NCBI GenBank assembly: GCA_022925895.1
Contig: JAKSYS010000199.1
Span: 1-64,000, forward strand
Direction of reading: 5' to 3'
Source of the DNA: Fragilaria crotonensis
Lineage: Eukaryota; Bacillariophyta; Fragilariophyceae; Fragilariales; Fragilariaceae
DNA: 64,000 bases
The notes beneath the pieces are model-generated. The model saw nothing but the letters and a program-made list of their open reading frames with translations. It ran no database searches and was not told the origin of the DNA. Positions within the stretch are counted from its first letter, which is position 1, and each line of letters opens with the position of its first letter. Positions 12,608-25,151 of the stretch are shown here, piece by piece. A program made the position numbers and the translations under genes.

Positions 12608-15600
12608 TCAGAATATCTGCAAGCATTTCCTCAGTTGAGACTTGATGAATTGAAATTGTACCATCTTGAACCTTGCTTCTGAAATGATGATACTTTGTGT
12701 TGATGTGACGCGCGTGGGCGCATTTTCGATTCTTGACGCTGAAGCCAACTCAACTGCACCACTGTTGTCCTCAAAAACCCTGCAATGAAGATGAGGTGTT
12801 GTTGCTGTTAGGCCACATCCATGTTGTTGCATCTCTTGTACCAACTCCATCAATGGAAGCACTTCTCTGGTAGCTGCTGAAATTGCCAAATATTCACTCT
12901 CAGTTGTTGACAAGGCAATCTCTGACTGAAGCTTGGATGCCCAGATGACTGGACAATTGGCATAAAGAATCACATAACCAGTCCTTGACCTTGCTGTGTC
13001 TGAATCCCAATCTGCAACTGTTGGATCCCAATCTCCAGTGAAGGAAGCATCAACATAGACATCAAAGCTTTGGTTGCCTGGAGAATAGATCATTCCCTTG
13101 TCCTTTGAACCAACCAGGTACCTGCCCAGCCATTTCAATGCTTTGCCATGTTCAAGTCTTGGGTTAGAAACAAACCTTGCTCCTTGGTGAACTGCACAAG
13201 AGATGTCAAGCCTGGAACATTTTTCGAGATAATTCATCTGTCCAATGACTCGGCGATAATTGAAATGATCATCAAAGGGAGGAGACTCCAAATGCCTGCA
13301 CAAAGTCTTGCTTGAGGCTCCAGTTGTTTTCTTGATAGCCACATTCTTCCCATCCAAGCGCAATTCCTTGATGACATCATTGATGAGGTGAGGCTGAGAA
13401 AGGTTGAAAGTGTTGTCATTGATTCTGTCAATTTGAACCCCAAGGAAGTCTGAGATGTCTCCTTCCACAGTGAGCTTGAGTCCAACTGCTTCCATCTCTT
13501 TGACGATGTTATCCAATTCTTGAGGGTCTGGTCCAGCCAAAATGGAATCATCAGTGTAAAGAACAAACACTGACTTGCCTTTGTAGAATAGGCATTCATC
13601 AACTTGACTTGGAATGAACCCAACTTCCTTGAGCTTGTCCACCAGATGCTGGTTCCACACTCTGCCTGCTTGCTTCTGCCCAAAGAGATTCTTCTTGAGC
13701 TTGAGGACAAAGTCTTGAGCTTCACCTTCCACTTCAAAACCCTTTGGGATGGCCATGTAGAGTTCACATTCCACATCTGCTTGAGTATAGGCCAACACAA
13801 AATCAATCTGCTTGGTGTACCAACCATGAATCAGGGTAGTGATGAGCACCATTCTGATGGCTGCCCAGGATGCCACAGGTGAGAATGTTTCCCAATAATT
13901 GACTCCTTCCTCTTGTTTGGATCCATCAATGTTGAGCCTGGCTTTCCACTTGTAGACTTCACGCTGTAGCAATTCGACGCTTGCGCTTCATTGCCCACAC
14001 TGCTGGAAGGATCTTGGTTCCTTGAGGGACTGAGGACCTTGGTACCAACTCCCAGACTTGATTTTCGGTGTGACTCATGACTTCTTTCTCCATTGCCTTG
14101 ATGAACTCGGCGCGATCCGGCTCCCTCATGGCCTCATGGTAGTACATCGTGTCGGGGTCCGCGGAGGCGGCATAAGCAAGCATGGGATGCAGCTCTCCTC
14201 AATGTCCATCCACCTTGATGGTCTCAAAGGCCACATGATAAGGAAGCTGGTCCTCCAACTTGGCTTCCAGGTTGTACCAAACATCAAAAACCTTGGACTC
14301 TGGCTTGTTGGAAGGTTCATCAGAGGTCTTGTTGAGTCTTGGAGATCTTCTGAGTTGAACTTGAGGTTCTTGATCCTGTTCTCCCTCAGAAACTGGAAGT
14401 GGGGTTTGAGATGCTTGTGCTTCTCCTCATTGACCGATTCTCCAGGTTCCAGATCAAATTCCATGAATGGGACACCCTGTTGCAGACCTTGAGCTTGAGC
14501 TGGTTGCTTGATGTCTTGAAGCCTGGAAGTGGATGAGGCTTTGAACCCACATAACTTCTGCCAATCTGAGGGTGGAGACAAGTTTCCCAATGAGTGCCTG
14601 ACTGTTTCAAACTTGGGATCAAAGGTGACATGGAATTGAGGTGATACATGGCCTGTCTTGAGGTTGAGAACCAAAGCCACACTCCTTGCATGCTGCATGG
14701 ACATTCCCAGGTAGACTCCCATCCTGATCTGACTTCCACTTGGGTAGCTTCTTTCCAGATTGCATCTTGTTGTCAAGGACAAAGACAGGACATCCAAAAG
14801 GCTGGAAGTGATTCAGATTTGGAGTGACTTCAGACTTGGCAAACAATTCGAACGGCGACTTGAGGTCTTCCTTCCCGAGGAAGCTGTAGAGTTGTGAACT
14901 TCATTGGCAACCCTGAGGGCATAGGGCCACAGATGAGCATCAATTGCCTTGGGCCACCTGTGTTGAGCATGGATGAGCATGGTCCTTGCTTGGTCTTGTA
15001 AAGTCCTGATCCTCCTTTCTGCCACTGCATTCTGGAAATGGGCATTGACCCCACAGAAAGTGATGGTTTGACCTGCCTCCTTGATGGCTGCCATGAACTT
15101 GTTCTCTGCAAACCTGCCATTGTCAGCTTGGTAACTCTTGATCTTGACATTGAACTTGGATGCATACCTCTCAAATGCCAGCTTTGCTTCAAGAGTTTCA
15201 TCTGCATTGGTTGACTTCTGAAGGTGGATGTAAGACAAACCACTGAAATGATCAACAAAGACTGTTGCCACCCTGTACCTTTTCTTGGTAAGCCAACCCT
15301 TGATTTGGGCAATGAGCCCTGGAGTTGTGGACTCCAACTGATCAACACTGATGCACTGTCCGGGCTCCTAGCTGTCCTGAGCTTGCCACCTTGTTGTCCA
15401 AGTTTGGGCTTGGTTCTCCAGGGTCTCCTGGTGGCCTTCCCATACAAGCAACTGGTGCAAGTTGGGATTTGGCATGTTGCCAACTTTTGGGAGCAAACCA
15501 CTCTTGGCCATGCTTTGCATCTTGGCTCCTGACATATGATTCAGCTTGTGATGCCAGCGAAGGAATTCTGCAGCAGGTTTCTCTTGGAAAGTAGCATCCT

Positions 15601-16736
15601 CTTCATCTTCAACGATTGCTGGCGAGTCAGGGTGGTTCTTGGCATCGAGGTCAAATGAGACTGGTGTATTTGGAGTTTGATTCCAATCCACCCCTTGAGT
15701 TGAGGTATCTGTTGCCTCTGGGAGATAAACTTGTTCATCACAGTCTTCATCATCAGGGATGAGATGGGTGACCATTGAGATGATAGGATCATCCTCATCC
15801 AGTTCCACTTCACACATGTTGCAGAATGTGGAAAAGCCTTGTAGCTTGGGAAGTGTACATGGTTGCAATGTTGCCACTGTCCCTACCCAACCTCACTGTC
15901 TTGGTGAACTTTCTTTGAGCCCACTGAAGCTGGATACAATCATGATATGTTGAACACCATGTGCCTCTTGGCAAAGGCTTGAAGTCTTGGGCAGTCTGGG
16001 CCCAATGCTGTGGAGATAACAGCTTTGAAGGTGAATCCTTGACATAGAGCCCATCTGGGATGACCCAATCATGAGAAACTCCATCATCATCTTCAATTGA
16101 CCATTTGATGGTCCCTGAGTATATGTCAGCCAATGTGCCACCCAACCCCTTTAGTTTCTTGTTGACCTTCTTGAGAGGGGTGATGAAGTCCTTCTTGTCG
16201 TTGGAGATGCAATAGGAAGCACAGTTGTCAATCCTGATTGCCCTGGCATCAGTGTCAAACCTTGCCACTTCATCTTGATGGGTCTGCTTGGCCTTCATTG
16301 CAATGATTGCAGTCAGGCATTCCAGTTGACTGAAATGTTTCTTGCCCCTTGACCATCTTCCTTCTGAGGGAATCCATTGTCTCTTGTAGGGCTTGAAATT
16401 TCGTCCAGAGCTTTGCTTTCTCACGCGCGTTTGAGGGCGCCTCACGACTGGGCGATTGTTGATCCATTGTACCTTGGTTCTTGACCTTGGCTGAGCCTCA
16501 GGGGTATCATGCATCCAAGACTTGACATACTCAGACACGGCGACTGGGAGTGCCTCCAAGGACTTGTCTTCACAGATTTCTTGCTTGGACATGGAGGGTC
16601 CCACACTTGTTGAACCACCTGGACAATGGTACTCATGAAGGTAAGGAGAAGGATGCACAGCTCTGCCATCCTCCTCTTCCACCATTGAAGAGTCCATGGC
16701 CCAATGAACACGCAGTCCATTGGGCTTCCCCATCAT
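12608..16736 (-). mobile_element. Copia pol region (protease, integrase, reverse transcriptase, RNase H)
   Basis: From right to left: a protease-like segment (RIDNCASYCISND near 16,230), the integrase zinc-binding segment (HHKLNHMSGAKM near 15,560), the integrase core (VDHFSGLSYIHL, then QADNGRFAENKF), reverse transcriptase with FVLYTDDSILAGP, and RNase H with VDASFTGDWDP and STTESEYLAIS. Integrase ahead of reverse transcriptase is diagnostic for Copia. Fossil element part. Confidence 0.88.
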
Positions 16737-17996
16737 TCGTCATCTTGAGAGATGGCGGCGAGGGCATTGGAGAGTTTCATGTTGTGCTTGGCATCTGCAA
16801 ACTTGTTGCCTTGATCCTTCTTGGGAGCTGCCACCTTGAAACCAATCCCTTTGCACTCAGAGGGCCTGTGCCTGGTCCATCTGTTGTGATTAGGGCACCA
16901 ATGATAGTCCTTGCCTTCCACAGTCTTGTTCTGCTTCTCACCAACCTTGGGAGAGGTAGTCATCCATGCTGGAAAGTCACCTGCCCTTGGCTTGCCTTTA
17001 CCCTTGCCTTTCTTGTTGAATCCCTGCTTGTAGTCCTTCTTTCCATCTCCATTGGACTTGCCTGCTGGATAGGTAGGTTTCTTCTGATGGACCATGAGAT
17101 TATTGACTTGGGCCTGTAAGGCAATGATGGTTTCTTCTTCTGTAGTTCTCTGGCACCACTGCTCTGACTCCTTTCTGGTCTTGAACTTGTTGAGAGCCCA
17201 ATCCATGAGTTGCTGGTAGTTGACTTCACCTCCTTCCTCATAAAGGTCTTCCTTCTTCTTGATGTAGTCCACAAACTCAGCATCCTTGCATGCCTTGTAT
17301 CCTTTGAAAAGATTGACCAGGAGATCTTGAGTCTCTTGTCCTCTGGCGTGGAGCTTGCTGACCAAACCAAGAACATAGTCATTGAAGGCTTCAATATCAG
17401 AATCTTGTTCCCTCATTGCATAATCAAGACTGGAGAGTTTGGTCCTGACACTGGTGATGGTAGCTCTGGTATCCACATGTGACACCATGATGATGACCTT
17501 GAGGAGGAGGGGGCCTGAACCTTTTTCCACCAAACATGAAGGGATGAACATTTCCTCTGGTTCTGACTTGCTTCTGAGCGGCGTCGGTCAAAGAATTCAT
17601 GAGGCAATGATAAAGCATGAAGGAATCTTGAGCCTCTCTTGAGTCCTCATTCATATAGGTGAGGGCATGAGCTTTGACATCTTCATAGGAAATTTCTCCA
17701 TAGGATTCAATGAGGTCCTTGGACAATGCCACATCCCCTTGAATAGGAATGTTCAAGATGTTGAGCCAATCAAAGACAATGGACTTATCCCTTGCTTGAT
17801 CCAAGAAGAGCTGGAGGTTTTCTGGCTTGCAGTCAAACTTGATGGACAAAGACTCAGTACCAGACTTGAAGAGCTTGGCAGCAGCCTGCTCAGAGTAGTT
17901 GAGAACATCAGGGTTAGCAAAGGCTGGAGCCAATGCAAAATGGGGAGCTGGTTGAGCAGCCATGGTAGATCTTGCTGGGAGACCTAGTTGATGCAA
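16733..17996 (-). mobile_element. Copia gag region
   Basis: This region encodes a gag-type protein. Its C-terminal part is basic (KGKGKGKPRAG), followed by a short Cys/His-containing segment (WCPNHNRWTRHRPSECKG) that may serve as a nucleic-acid-binding knuckle. It lies just inside the 5' LTR. Fossil element part. Confidence 0.75.
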
Positions 17997-18086
17997 ACTT
18001 TAAAGCACTTGACTTTGAAAAGCTTGAAGGTTAGTTTGATTGATCAAACAACAGCACTTGTCTTATTACTTAGCGCAGAGGAAGCG

Positions 18087-18643
18087 TAAAGTTTTATTCG
18101 CGGCGTTGAGGCTACGAACAAGGGCTCGACGAATTAGTAGATCGAAAACTTAGACTTGTAAGAATGAACTATTGATTAATTGTGAGACATGTAAAATATG
18201 CAAAAGAATGAAATGAGAACCATTGAATGAGAGCAGTGATCAAATGAGAGCTGTTCTTCTTGTTCTTTTGACATCATTCTTTGTTCTTTTGTTGTTCTTC
18301 AAATGTAGCTGTGTAGATTGAATGTAGAACATGTACCGAAACCATGTTAATGAATTCCGAATATATATCGTGTAATATGTAGATTTGGTGATGCACCCAT
18401 TTTGTGTTCTCGTCGTAGCTCGGCTTACGATTGCGCTTCCCGACATTTTTCCACAGAACATTCGACAGTGTCCGAGGAACAATGACGCAAAACAATTATG
18501 AGAAGGCGGACGCAAAGCGAACCGAACCGGTACCCATTGAGAACCGAAGCGTGACCCACGAAAACTTTGGTTGACGGACGGACGATTAGGAGACTTAGAG
18601 TATTGTCACAACGATAGGCGGCAGCACAGTAGCTTTTGTTTTA
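18087..18643 (-). repeat. Copia 5' LTR (right copy)
   Basis: 557 bp, nearly identical to 11965-12518. It is followed by the target duplication TGCTG at 18644-18648. Confidence 0.9.
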
Positions 18644-21600
18644 TGCTGGTGATAACCCGGGTTCCTCCCGTCGTCTGCTGGATCGACCCGATGGGTGTCT
18701 CCTGCTCCGATCCCGGGATTCTGTCCAGTACCCGCAGGACTAGGGATGCCAGCCTCCGCACAGGACACATGACACTGTCCCCTGTCCTCTCTTGGGTGCG
18801 CTTGTCCATCTTGAGCCCGTTCTTCTGGTTCTCGAACGTGACCGTTACTCGGCGGGCCATCGGGAGCTCTTGTCTTGATGAGTGGGGGATCTCCCGATGC
18901 GTCGCGTCTCGGAATACTACGCACTTGAGACGTATGATCTTGGTTCTTCCTGGGGTGGTCGTCGCTGTGATCTCACACGAACGCATCGCGAAGAAGTAAG
19001 CCGCGATCGCTATCTCGGCAACGACCGCTTCGCGTGTGTCTCGTCCTGCTTCCGTTCCAGCACCTGATTGCTCAAACAGTGCCCGCAAGAGCTGGGGTGT
19101 CGCGGCTTTTTGCTTTCGTTTCGGTGGGTCGGTGTTGTCGCAGGCCTTAAGCCAGTCCCTGACGAAAGGTCGCATGTTCGGGGATCCCTTGATGTGCAGG
19201 GGGCTGCTCCCGATATTGCCCCGAAACGCCGCAGCCAGGTTGCTTGCGGTTTTGCGCAGAGTACTCGCGACCACTGGCTCGCGACGATCTCCCTTAGGTC
19301 TCCCCCCTGGGTCCCATTCGGCTTCTCTGTAGAAGCCGAGGAATGACCGGAGGAAGAGGTCTCGCTCGTTGTCGGATAACAGAGTGAGGTAGGGGTCATC
19401 TTCGTACCCAACGTGACGGCAGTACCCAATCCACCGTCTCCAGGTTCGGTCGTAAGCTTCGTTGCTGCTTTCCTGCCGACCGTCAAATATGACTCTGCGA
19501 CTCGCAGCACTTGCGTGGTCCAGGATAGTATCTCTTCCGGTAGCTGTGAGATAGCGAAGTTCTCCGGCACCTGAGATGGATACGATGTGAGGAACCGGCG
19601 GGTTAGTTCGTCGTTTGCAGGCATGTCTGCTGCGATAGGATGTTTCTTTCCTCGCGAGTCGTCGCCAGCGAAAGATAGCAAGTCGGCGACCACGTTGAGT
19701 TCGCCTTTCAGGTGTTGCGAGGCGAGGCAACACTTGTGCTCGATCAGCAGTTCGGCTATCTTCCTCGCTACCTGGAGGTGGGCCTTTTGTGCTTCCCATC
19801 TGGTTTCCAGGCGGGACGAGTTGTGGAGCCACCCGATCGCCGACGTGTTGTCACCGATTGCCAGGATGCAGTGTTCCCCCCCATCGGACTCGCGACACGC
19901 AAGCCAGACATTAATAGCCATTCCCAAGAATTCGAGCAGGTTGTTTATTCCCTGGTGTCCGAATATTGGACTGGATTTCGGGATTCGGAGGCGCCAGGCT
20001 CGTCCTGACAGGCTGTACCCTCCGAGTCCATACGGGCAAGCATCCGACCAGCAGATCTTGTCCGGTTCCCTCGTAACCAGTAGGTTCATTGGTACTCCTT
20101 GATTCGCGTGCTTGAGGAACCCTTCCCAAAGAAGTAAGTCATCCAGTGCCTCGGGTCCTACTTTCTTTCTCCGCCCCCCTCCGCCGCACTCGAGTCCCAT
20201 CCTGATTCGGCTCATGAAATGGCGGGAGTTTGGGATGATATAGGCGGTGTGGTTTAACCGTCCCACCAGCGTCTCCAGCTCCTTCGTCGGACAATGACCG
20301 GCGGCCCTAAGTTTCCTGATGTCCTCAACCCAGGCGAGGTACTTGTCGTCGGGTAGGGAGATCTCGAGGAGTCGCGTGTTAATCCTCCACCCAAGCACGA
20401 TCTGGACCTCCTCTGGTCGTCCTTCTGCGATGAGTTTTGGGATGGATAGAATCGGTCTGCGAGGTATCGGCTCATGCTCGTCGCCCGCGTGGGGGCGGCT
20501 CGTCAGGTGCATGGCGAGTGGCACGATGTGCGGTTGTCTGAGGCAGTTCGCCGGGGTGTCTAGGAACACGTTTATCAGGTCGTCGATGAACCCATCGACT
20601 CGGCCTCCGGCTTTGGTCGGCGGGATGTTGATTGCCATCCGTCGGGCCTGGACGATGGGGACATGGTCCGGGAGTCGCAAGGGTTCGGGGGTTGATGGTT
20701 GCGCTGGGCTCCTGTGTTCGGTTGGGTCCCACTCGTCACACTGCGCGATTTCGTTTGCCAAGTCGGTGACCAGCTCCGAGAACATACACCACGTTGGTGG
20801 GTTGGGGGAACCACCAAAGGTGAGCCTCAACGAGAGGAAGGCGGTGCTTCCATTGATTGCGATGGTCTGCGAGGTGGCGGTTGAGCTGTGTGCAATGCGT
20901 CGGTACGCGTCACTGTAATCGTACTTGCTTATGAGTATTAGCAGTGCCGGGTTCTGCGAACGCAAGGCGACGATGAAGTGGACGATGCGAGGTAGACACC
21001 ATCCGTACACCATGTCGACGTAGGCCGACATGTCGATACGGGAATTGATGGAGGTCGGCTCCGACCCGCGCCCTGTTGAGAAACTCAGGTCTTGGGTAAG
21101 TCTGAACTTGGCCTTCCTCGCGCCGTCTTGGTCGACCGTCCACTGCTGGACCAGTCCAAGTGGCTGTACCATGGCTCCGGGGATCGACTGAACCGTGGCA
21201 ATCGGTATCGGTATCGTGAACCCGTGGGTGACGTCCTTGGCCAGCAGCTCTCCCACACGGTCCTGCTCCTGTTGGGCCGACTTGTGATTCCCCCTGGCCA
21301 GCATGGCCGTCACTTCGTCTCCCCTCTCCTGGGAGCTCAGCTCCCTGTCGAAAACGTACTGCATTCCTTCCGTGAGGAGAGTCTCGAGTCGAGGGAAGTG
21401 GGGGTGTCGTCCAATGAGTGGGCGGAGTTCGCTGACCTTGCGAAACTCCGACCCGAAGCCGATGGTCGACGAGTCGAACGCCTGGATTAGGCGGCCCAGA
21501 TCGAAGTCGAAAGACTTCAGTAACTCCGCGTTGTGCGCTGACGCAGCCTCTGAGACCTCGAACCGAATTGGGGACTTTGTGGGCACCTCCGAGGGTGCTG

Positions 21601-22585
21601 CACAGATCGCCTTGATTGCCTCCAGAAACCAGGCTGGCGGCCTGAACTCATCGCACGGGCCGCACGGTGGCTCCCGGAAGAAAAGCGCGGCGTCGCTCGG
21701 CAGGTGGACTTCGTCTCCGTACGAACTCACTATTCTCGGGTACTCACCTAAGGTTTCCCGATCATTCACGTCCGATTCCCTGAGGCGTTTGGCGTTTCGC
21801 TCCTCCCCTTTTGTGACAATCATGGGCTCTCGGCGGCTGGTGGTCTGCCTCTGTTTGAGGCGCGCTGCGGGGCTGAGGACGCTCCTAACGCGTTCGGCGG
21901 CGCTCGTCGTGAGGTGGCCACTTGGTTTTGGGCCCTCCCCTTTGTCGGTCGACTCGGGGGTCTGGTACGTTGGGAGCTTCGCTAGTCCTGGTTGAGGTTG
22001 GCTCGTCTCCTTTTCTACGGCGTCTGTGGTAACCGCGACCTCGGTAGTACTCCGGGCTGCTTGTAGAGTACCTTCGTACCGCAGCCTCGACCGCCGGGCC
22101 GACGCGGCGTCCGCCATGAACGTCGTTTCCGAGGCCGGGTTTCCCCCGTTTCGGTACTGGTTTCCGCCTTTCGTCGAGTGAATTCCCGACCCCTTGTGGG
22201 CCATATCGGCCCTGGCGACCGGCGGTGTCGCGCCATGCTGGGGGCCGTACTGGTCCCCGGCTGTCAGGCTGCACGCCTCGCCTGTTGTCGATCCTGCCGG
22301 TGTGGCGGTGTTCTCGTTTGGGCCATACTGGTCCTTGGTTAGGCTTCGCGCCTTACTGGTCGCGCCATGCCCTGGTGCCGCCTTACTGGCTGATCTGTTC
22401 CCCCCACCAGTCCCCATACTGTGGACTGCTGGTTGTGTTCCGGCCTTCTTACTGAGGTCCGGCTCCCGCCCTGGTTCCGCCCTGTGTGTCCGTCGAGCCA
22501 TTGAATGAACGTTTGAGGACGACGAGCGGGGTGGGTGGGTGGAAAATAGGCGTGGTGGGCCATCGGGGTCGGGTGATGGTGGCAC
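18644..22585 (-). mobile_element. Reverse transcriptase, RNase H and proximal tyrosine recombinase (YR element 2)
   Basis: A long minus-strand open region. Reverse transcriptase motifs include ISKYDYSDAYRRIA and a FIDD catalytic box (VDGFIDDLINVFLD, near 20,580). RNase H follows, with CWSDACPYGLGGYSL and AIGDNTSAIGWLHNSS. The proximal recombinase part (core-binding domain, from about 19,830 down) overlaps the end of the polymerase region, as gene overlaps do in this class. The N-terminal third of the polymerase protein is low-complexity and Thr/Gly/Pro-rich. Fossil element part. Confidence 0.82.
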
Positions 22586-22600
22586 CGATGGCCGACGCCT

Positions 22601-24721
22601 TCAGGTGTTGTAGACGACCTTGAATCGTGCGGTCGCGGTTTCGCGAGCGCTATCGGGCATGTCAATGGAGGTGATGTGGGCGAGGGAGCAGTTCTGTTGG
22701 CATTTTCCCGTTGACTGGAACCGCACGCACATGGGGGCTTTCTGCGTCTTGTTGAGCTGCTTGGAGATACGTGTGTCCAATAGCACAGGCCACCCTTTTA
22801 GGCCGGGCATCTTGGTGCCGAAGAGGTCCAGGTAGTCGATCCCTTCGGGTAGCTGCCAGGCGGCGACGGGTGCGGTGTTTGAGTGGGCGACAGCGTCCCG
22901 CACCACCGAGGGCGATGCGATTGCGGTCGGCTTTTTCTTCTTTGCGGCTTTGTCTCCTGTCGCGACCGTCCCCACGCGCTTGGTTTTGTCCGCGGTCGTG
23001 GCAGTCGCGCTCAACGCGACCGGTAATACGACGTTCAGTCCCTGGCCGTCTTCTAGTCGTTCGATCAACTCCTCTGCTTTGTTGGTGAGGTACCGGGATT
23101 GTCCTTCCGTTGCTATGTCCTCCCACCTGGTGACCTTGTTGAAGAAGGTTTGGAGGTGTCGATCGAGGGCGTAGCAGAACTTCGCGCCAAAGTCCGTCTC
23201 CGACTTGAATCGGTCATTGAGAACGGTGGTCAGTTGTCCCCATCGACGCGCGTCCAACACGTAGGCTAGGCCCTTGCCCGCAATTGTTCCGTCGCAGGTC
23301 AAGAGTTCCAGCATGTCGAGCGCGGTCTGGAGCTGCACTCGCAGGTCGTGGGGCGTGTTCGGGGTGTAAAAACCCTGTTTCATGTAGAACTCTAGGGTCG
23401 CTTCGTCCACGTCCATCCCCAGGTACTCTCGCAGGAGTTCGTTTCCGCCCCTGCTTCCCTTTGATCCAAGGTCGACTGTCTTCGGGTGGAACATGAATAT
23501 GGTGAACCCGCCCGGGTTTGCTCTGTTGGGGTCCTGGGAGAGGAAACCATTTGACAGCATCTTGTGGAAGCCGCCGACGGAGAAGGTTCCTTCCCAATCC
23601 CGTGTCTCGGACTGTATGAGGTTGATGGCCTTCTGAGGTGTTTTGCTCGTCGTCAGGTTCATCATGAACTCCGTCATCGTGGGCTCGACGCTCATCCGCG
23701 CGGTGCAGAGAGAAGTGAACAGTCCGCGCTGAGTTGGTCCCATGGTCTTGAGGATCGACTTCTCGGTTTCCTTCTTCTGTCGGTCCGAGTCGGCTCCTTC
23801 CTGAAAGCGGCTGAGGAGGGCGACCATGCTTTGTGAGGAGGCCGCCATCATTTCCATGCTCGCGTTCCCCTCTCCCTGGGCGTCCGCGTTTCCCGCGACC
23901 GTCCTTCCTGTTGTGGGGCGGGCTACGGCCCCTGTGAGCTTCCCCCTGACTCCCCGGATTAGGTGACTCATCATAGTACTCTCGGGGACGTCGACGAGGC
24001 GGATTTCCCTGAGCATTCCCTGTTCCGATGCCCATAAGAGGGCTAGTATGTCTTCCAGCCCCGCGGCCTCCGCTTCTCTCTCCGTGCTGATCACGTCGTC
24101 GTCGGCCGCCGCGATCTGGAATGCTTCGATGATGGCAAATGCGAGGTCCTTGGCGGAGACCAGCTTGGCTCCCCCGACTTCCTCGAAGGTGCTAGTGGTG
24201 ATGAGGCAGTGATTGGGTCGTCTCTCTAGGATTTGGTTGCCTTCGGCTACGAGCTCGGCGAACTCATCCGGTGACTCGGCCGCCATCATGCTGTCCAGGG
24301 AGGGGACAGCGGCTCCTCCTCTACCGGGTCCTTCCACGTCTCCGCCTTCGTTGCTCACCAAGGCGGGGGAGACTAACTCGTCTCGGTCTACGGTCTTGAA
24401 TGTCGTGGTGTCGTCGAGGTTTCCGTGCGCGAACGCGAGTGAGAATCCTGTTTCGGTATTGCAGGCAAATCCGTGGTGGATGAGTTGCATTGTCCCTTTA
24501 TTTCCTGGGACTAGTAGCATGTTTCCATAATCGCTCCCGGTGATTGTTTCCGTAAGCTTAGCGACGCTGTTGAGATGCCCTTCTGTCTTCCTGGCCATCG
24601 TCTCCATGTTTGTCTCGAAAAGCACCTGAAAAGGTCCTCCGTCGTTCTGGTTTCGGGCATAAAATTCTGTCCACTTGTTAGTAGAAGCAGGTTCTCCTGC
24701 AAAGCTGACCATGGGAGCCAT
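22601..24721 (-). mobile_element. Gag-like protein of YR element 2
   Basis: One open frame of about 706 residues starts four bases inside repeat A1. Close to its C-terminus is a C-x8-C-x3-C-x3-H motif (CVRFQSTGKCQQNCSLAH), a CCCH knuckle suited to RNA binding. A basic KKKKP patch lies shortly before it. No enzyme motif is seen. Position and finger suit the structural protein of a YR retroelement. Fossil element part. Confidence 0.75.
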
Positions 24722-24724
24722 TGA

Positions 24725-25086
24725 AAATTAAACAGTTAGGGGCTAAAGCTATTGGCTTGGTGGTTGGGATGGCACAGTTGATTCACGATGGTGGCTCGAT
24801 GTGTGCAAAGTTTCCCACTCCAGCTTGCTGGATCGGCGAATTCACGTTGATGTGCGGTTCGGTATCCAACGGTGAATCGTGGTTGTGTCCGTATCCGGCA
24901 CGTATGTCCGCATATGACATGCCGATATGAGATGCCGAAACGAAATTTCGTGGCCCGGTGCCGACACGAAATGCCGATAGTGTGGGACCGTTGGTACCCC
25001 CTCGATAGTGCTACTGTCGCTTCCCAGTGTGGTAGTGTTAGTAGTGCTGGAGACACAGTACTGTGCTCTCACCCCAGACCATGTAA
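24725..25086 (-). repeat. Split direct repeat A1 of YR element 2 (right border)
   Basis: 362 bp, matching 10977-11338 with about one difference. Its right edge directly touches the CCCCAGT terminus of the PiggyBac-like transposon. Confidence 0.9.
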
Positions 25087-25094
25087 ACCCCAGT

Positions 25095-25151
25095 ATTTTT
25101 TGTCGCATGGCATGCGACAAAAAATCTTCCGAGTTTTGGGATATCCCAAAA
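25095..25151. repeat. Twin palindromes in left end of PiggyBac-like element
   Basis: At 25095-25125 two perfect 15-nt arms (ATTTTTTGTCGCATG and its complement) surround a single G. At 25134-25151 TTTTGGGATATCCCAAAA is a perfect 18-nt palindrome. Both lie within 65 bp of the terminus, and the GTCGCA word recurs near 25190, 28840 and 29040. Confidence 0.8.

Larger units (their letters stand above)
11960..18648 (-). mobile_element. Copia LTR retrotransposon, with TSD, nested in YR element 2
   Basis: The element proper is 11965-18643, flanked by the 5-bp target duplication TGCTG (11960-11964 and 18644-18648). Its LTRs (554 and 557 bp) differ by only about five changes by eye, so the insertion is recent. 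The internal part on the minus strand runs gag (near 17,996-16,733), protease, integrase (HHCC-like finger and D-D-E core, 15,600-14,830), reverse transcriptase (YTDD box near 13,560) and RNase H (12,900-12,700). This is the Copia order. A purine tract (GAGTGAGGAG on the minus strand) abuts the 3' LTR. The internal region is strikingly CpG-poor, whereas the LTRs are not. The coding part looks broken, with roughly five to eight interruptions. Confidence 0.92.
10755..25086 (-). mobile_element. YR retroelement 2 (split direct repeats), holding a nested Copia
   Basis: Read on the minus strand the order is A1 (25086-24725), gag with a CCCH knuckle, reverse transcriptase/RNase H, tyrosine recombinase, B1 (11543-11338), A2 (11338-10977), B2 (10962-10755). 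This is the split direct repeat plan of the Ngaro/PAT type. A1 and A2 are both 362 bp and differ at about one position by eye; B1 and B2 differ by two single-base length changes. The element is therefore very young. Without the 6.7-kb Copia insertion in its recombinase gene it is about 7.65 kb long. Apart from that insertion it looks largely whole. Its proteins and repeats differ from those of element 1, so it is another family. Confidence 0.87.
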
